A stretch of DNA of 64,000 bases, taken from the NCBI GenBank assembly GCA_016714045.1, contig JADJNY010000008.1:248001-312000 (forward strand), written 5' to 3'. Shown piece after piece: positions 61,666 through 64,000 of the stretch. The notes under the pieces were generated by a model that was not told where the DNA came from, ran no database searches, and worked only from the letters and a program-made list of their open reading frames with translations. The stretch comes from Planctomycetota bacterium. GTDB lineage: Bacteria; Planctomycetota; UBA1135; GCA-002686595. Made by a program: the position numbers and the translations under genes. How positions within the stretch are numbered: the stretch's first letter is position 1; each line of letters begins with the position of its first letter.

Positions 61666-61671
61666 AGTCTA
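61666..61671 (-). promoter_or_regulatory. candidate -10 element (TAGACT) of the exported oxidoreductase operon
   Basis: TAGACT on the minus strand, 26 bases before the ATG at 61639, leaving room for the ribosome-binding site. No convincing -35. Confidence 0.4.
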
Positions 61672-61700
61672 GCAGCCCTCGAGCGTGCCGAGCCAGGGGC

Positions 61701-61720
61701 GGCTTTCGGATCTGAAAGCC
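61701..61720 (-). terminator. seven-base hairpin downstream of the monophosphatase gene
   Basis: GGCTTTC / GAAAGCC stem with a six-base loop, about 75 bases after the stop at 61796. It separates the dacB-monophosphatase unit from the next promoter. No T-run. Confidence 0.4.
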
Positions 61721-61795
61721 ACCAGACACCCACGAAATGCGCCGGAGCGACGCGCCGGGAGCGACGCGCGGCATGGACGCTTGGTTTCAGCGCGC

Positions 61796-62608
61796 TCAGC
61801 CGTGGCGGACGCGCGAACGGACCGCTTCGAAGAGGCTCGGGCCCGTGGCGACGATGTGTCCGCCGCGCAGCCAATCCTCGCCGCCGTCCGCGTCGCGCAC
61901 GATCCCGCCCGCCTCGCGCACGAGCAACGCGCCCGCGGCCACGTCGTGCGGAGCGAGCGAGAGCTCCCAGAAGCCGTCGAGCCGACCGGCCGCGACGTAC
62001 GCGAGGTCGACGGCCGCCGAGCCCATCCGGCGCAGGTCGCGCACTTCGCGGTAGAAGCGGTTCAGGTTGTCGAGGTTGTCCGCGAGGCCTTCACCGCGCC
62101 GGTACGGGAACCCCGTGCCGAGGATCGCGTCGCCGAGCGCCGCGGTGCGCGAAACGTGCAGGCGCTCCCCGTCGAGCCAGGCGCCGCCGCCCGCGCGCGC
62201 GTGGAACGTCTCGCGCAGGAGCGGCACGTGCACGACGGCGACGGCCGGCTCGCCGCGGACGTAGAGCGCGATCGACACGGCGAACGCCGGCAGCTTGTGC
62301 ACGAAGTTCACCGTTCCGTCGAGCGGATCCAGGAACCAGCGCGGCCGCTCGTCGTCGCGTGCGTCGTGCACTTCCTCCTCGGCCTCGATCGCGTGCGCGG
62401 GGAACGCGGCGCGCAAGCGCGCGACGAGCGCGCGTTCGCTCGCGACGTCCGCGGCGGTCACGAGGTCGCGCGCCGACGTCTTCGTGCCGATCGCGGCCGG
62501 ATCGAGCCGTCCGAAGTGCGCGAGCAGGATCGCGCCGGCTTCGCGCGCGCCCGCGAGCGCGACGTCGCGCGCGCGATCGAGTTCGGCGACGTCGAGCGCC
62601 TCAGCCAT
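61796..62608 (-). CDS. inositol-monophosphatase family phosphatase
   Basis: 270 residues, cytoplasmic. The metal-binding motifs are in place: IEAEEEVHDARDDE, WFLDPLDGTVNFVHKLPAF (DPxDGTxNFxxxxP) and PHDVAAGALLVREAGG (the W-D-AAG site, here with His before the Asp). FYREVRDLRRMGSAAVDLAY supplies the G-AA-L substrate segment. The family dephosphorylates inositol phosphates, histidinol phosphate, PAP or fructose-1,6-bisphosphate; the exact substrate is not clear. It starts eight bases inside the end of the carboxypeptidase gene, so it is co-translated with it. Confidence 0.92.
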   Translation of the reverse strand: MAEALDVAELDRARDVALAGAREAGAILLAHFGRLDPAAIGTKTSARDLVTAADVASERALVARLRAAFPAHAIEAEEEVHDARDDERPRWFLDPLDGTVNFVHKLPAFAVSIALYVRGEPAVAVVHVPLLRETFHARAGGGAWLDGERLHVSRTAALGDAILGTGFPYRRGEGLADNLDNLNRFYREVRDLRRMGSAAVDLAYVAAGRLDGFWELSLAPHDVAAGALLVREAGGIVRDADGGEDWLRGGHIVATGPSLFEAVRSRVRHG

Positions 62609-64000
62609 CGGCGCGCACGAGCTCCGCGCAGATCTGGTCTTGCATCGGCTTCCAGCACGTCTGGTTGAGGCCGCCCTCGGGCGGGTACTCGACGAGGATC
62701 GAGAAGACGAGCGTGCGGCCGTCCTCCGCGTCGAGGATGCCGGAGAGCGCGCTCGTGCCGTTGATGAAGCCCGTCTTCGCGCGCACGCGCCCCGCGAGGC
62801 GCTGGTCCTTCATGCGGCCGTCGAGCGTGCCCGTCTCGTGTCCGACGGCGAGCGAGTCGAGGTAGAGCTCGGCCGCCGCGGGGTGGCCGCAGAGCACGGC
62901 GTCGACGAGGGCCGTGATCTGGCGCGCGGTCACGCGGTTCTCGCGGGAGAGCCCCGAGCCGTCGACCTGGACCAGGCTCGCGGGGTCGATGCCGAGGCGC
63001 TCGAGCGCGCTCGCGGTCGCCGCGCGTCCCCCTGCGCGCGTGCCGCGGCCCGCCAGCGCGTGACCGAGCGCGAGGAACAGCTGGTCGGCGCAGGCGTTGT
63101 TCGAATCCGTGTTGATCGGGACGAGCACGCGCGCGAGCGGCGAACGCAGGCTTGCGAGCTCGCGCTCGCGCGGCGTCGTCGGCCGCCGAGCGCGCACGAG
63201 CCCGCCGCGGACGGCGATGCAGCGCGCCTGGAACGCGTGGAGCAGCACGCGGCCGAACAGGTCGACGGGGTCCGCCACCGCGAAGCGCGCGCTCCACTCC
63301 GGCACGTCGCGCGGGATCGAGCCCTCGACGACGACCGTGCCGTTCAGCGCTCCGACGCGCACGTCGAGCGCTTGTTTCGCGCCGACGGTGCGCACCCCGA
63401 GGCGCTCCGGAAAGGCGTGTCCGCGCGGGCGCACGTCGACGCGCGCGTTCGTCCCTTCCCCCGCGAGCACGTTGGCGGTCAGGCAGCCCGCGTTCGCGCT
63501 GAACCCGCCGGCGAGCGCGCAGTACTCCTTCCACCATTCCTTCTCCGTCGGCCACGCGGGCCCGGGTTCCGGCGCCTGGAAGTCGCCCTCGTCGAGCACG
63601 AGCGCGCCGTCGATCCCGCGCACGCCCGCCGCGACGAGCGCATCGAGCGCGGGGGCCAGGAGTTCCGCGACCTCGCCGCGCGCCTCCGGGTCGTAGAGCG
63701 GGTCCCCGCTCGCGCGCACGACGAGGTCGCCCGCGAGCCGCCCCTCGACGATCGGCGCGTCCGACACGAACGGAGTGCGGAACTCCCACTCCGGGCCGAG
63801 CAGCGCGAGGGCTGCCGCGGTCGTCACGAGCTTCAGGTTCGAGGCGGGGCGCAGCGATCGATCGGCGTGCAGCGCGACGAGTTCGCCGGGCACGGCGAGC
63901 TCGCGCACGTGCACGGCGACGGTGACCTCGGACGGCTGCACGCGGCCCTTCGTCTCGCGCGCGGCCTTCTCGAGCGCCGCGCGCACGCGCCCCTCGACGC
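62601..64000 (-). CDS. dacB: D-alanyl-D-alanine carboxypeptidase/endopeptidase (PBP4, peptidase S13), 5' end cut by window
   Basis: At least 466 residues; the frame is open to base 64000, so the start and signal peptide are outside. Penicillin-binding motifs are all present: SxxK in RPASNLKLVTTAAALALLGP, SxN in NTDSNNACADQLFLALGH, and KTG in RVRAKTGFINGTSALSG. The insert domains typical of class C PBPs (DLVVRASGDPLYDPEA onward) lie between the first two motifs. PBP4 trims or cleaves cross-links in peptidoglycan in the periplasm. Its presence indicates that this organism keeps a peptidoglycan wall. It overlaps the monophosphatase gene by eight bases. Confidence 0.93.
   Translation of the reverse strand, partial: VEGRVRAALEKAARETKGRVQPSEVTVAVHVRELAVPGELVALHADRSLRPASNLKLVTTAAALALLGPEWEFRTPFVSDAPIVEGRLAGDLVVRASGDPLYDPEARGEVAELLAPALDALVAAGVRGIDGALVLDEGDFQAPEPGPAWPTEKEWWKEYCALAGGFSANAGCLTANVLAGEGTNARVDVRPRGHAFPERLGVRTVGAKQALDVRVGALNGTVVVEGSIPRDVPEWSARFAVADPVDLFGRVLLHAFQARCIAVRGGLVRARRPTTPRERELASLRSPLARVLVPINTDSNNACADQLFLALGHALAGRGTRAGGRAATASALERLGIDPASLVQVDGSGLSRENRVTARQITALVDAVLCGHPAAAELYLDSLAVGHETGTLDGRMKDQRLAGRVRAKTGFINGTSALSGILDAEDGRTLVFSILVEYPPEGGLNQTCWKPMQDQICAELVRADG

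Overview
By eye this window is very G+C-rich DNA (around 70%, not computed). It carries features I associate with Planctomycetota, probably the high-GC lineage that includes Saltatorellus/Engelhardtia-like isolates: Tat-exported oxidoreductases, a sigma factor fused to extracellular-type domains, a double-length UvrA, many lipoproteins, and secreted proteins ending in a Cys-rich tail of the type CPCGN...FCPP.T.N.TNG.R..W. This taxonomic call is inference. No rRNA, tRNA, CRISPR array or insertion sequence was seen.

Layout. (1) 1-9560, mostly minus: partial CCA-adding enzyme, a small membrane protein, an FG-GAP/ASPIC-UnbV lipoprotein, an outer-membrane efflux protein coupled to a HEAT-repeat lipoprotein, then thiL-tsaE. 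(2) 9671-20162, minus: a tightly overlapping DNA-repair operon reading uvrA (tandem-duplicated, 1948 aa), XPB-type helicase, helicase-associated winged-helix protein, thiE. (3) 20352-22818: penicillin-acylase-family lipoprotein. (4) 23010-34739, minus: an L-fucose operon. From the promoter side it reads IclR regulator, Gfo/Idh dehydrogenase, fuconolactonase, L-fuconate dehydratase, DHRS6-like SDR, FAH-fold hydrolase, LhgO-like flavoprotein, Ldh2-type dehydrogenase and two GH29 fucosidases. Together these fit a non-phosphorylative diketo-hydrolase route from fucosylated glycans through L-fucose and L-fuconate to pyruvate and L-lactate. (5) 34731-37760, plus: a sugar-ABC binding protein and permease, separated by an MNT/HEPN toxin-antitoxin pair where the ATPase would be expected. 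(6) 37789-41921, plus: a coiled-coil membrane protein, a PhoD-SGNH fusion, a second SGNH hydrolase and a hypothetical. (7) 42055-46471: a CPCGN-tail protein diverging from a sigma/carboxypeptidase-regulatory fusion. (8) 46493-58092: GH116 enzyme with mutarotase, a c-heme CPCGN-tail protein, a D-threonine-aldolase-like enzyme, a 900-aa repeat protein and an aldose-dehydrogenase-like protein (both with CPCGN tails), and a sialidase-like lipoprotein on the plus strand. (9) 58470-64000, minus: a formylglycine-enzyme-like lipoprotein, two Tat-signal sugar enzymes, an inositol-monophosphatase-like protein and a partial D-Ala-D-Ala carboxypeptidase.

Two features run through the whole window. First, most genes inside operons overlap by four bases (ATGA/GTGA), while leading genes often have a TANNNT hexamer only 6-34 bases upstream and no obvious -35. 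Second, many genes are interrupted by single-base indels, mostly in G/C runs. The protein resumes in the next frame with full family similarity, so these look more like residual long-read assembly errors than gene decay. I therefore give joined coordinates for such genes and state where the shift lies.
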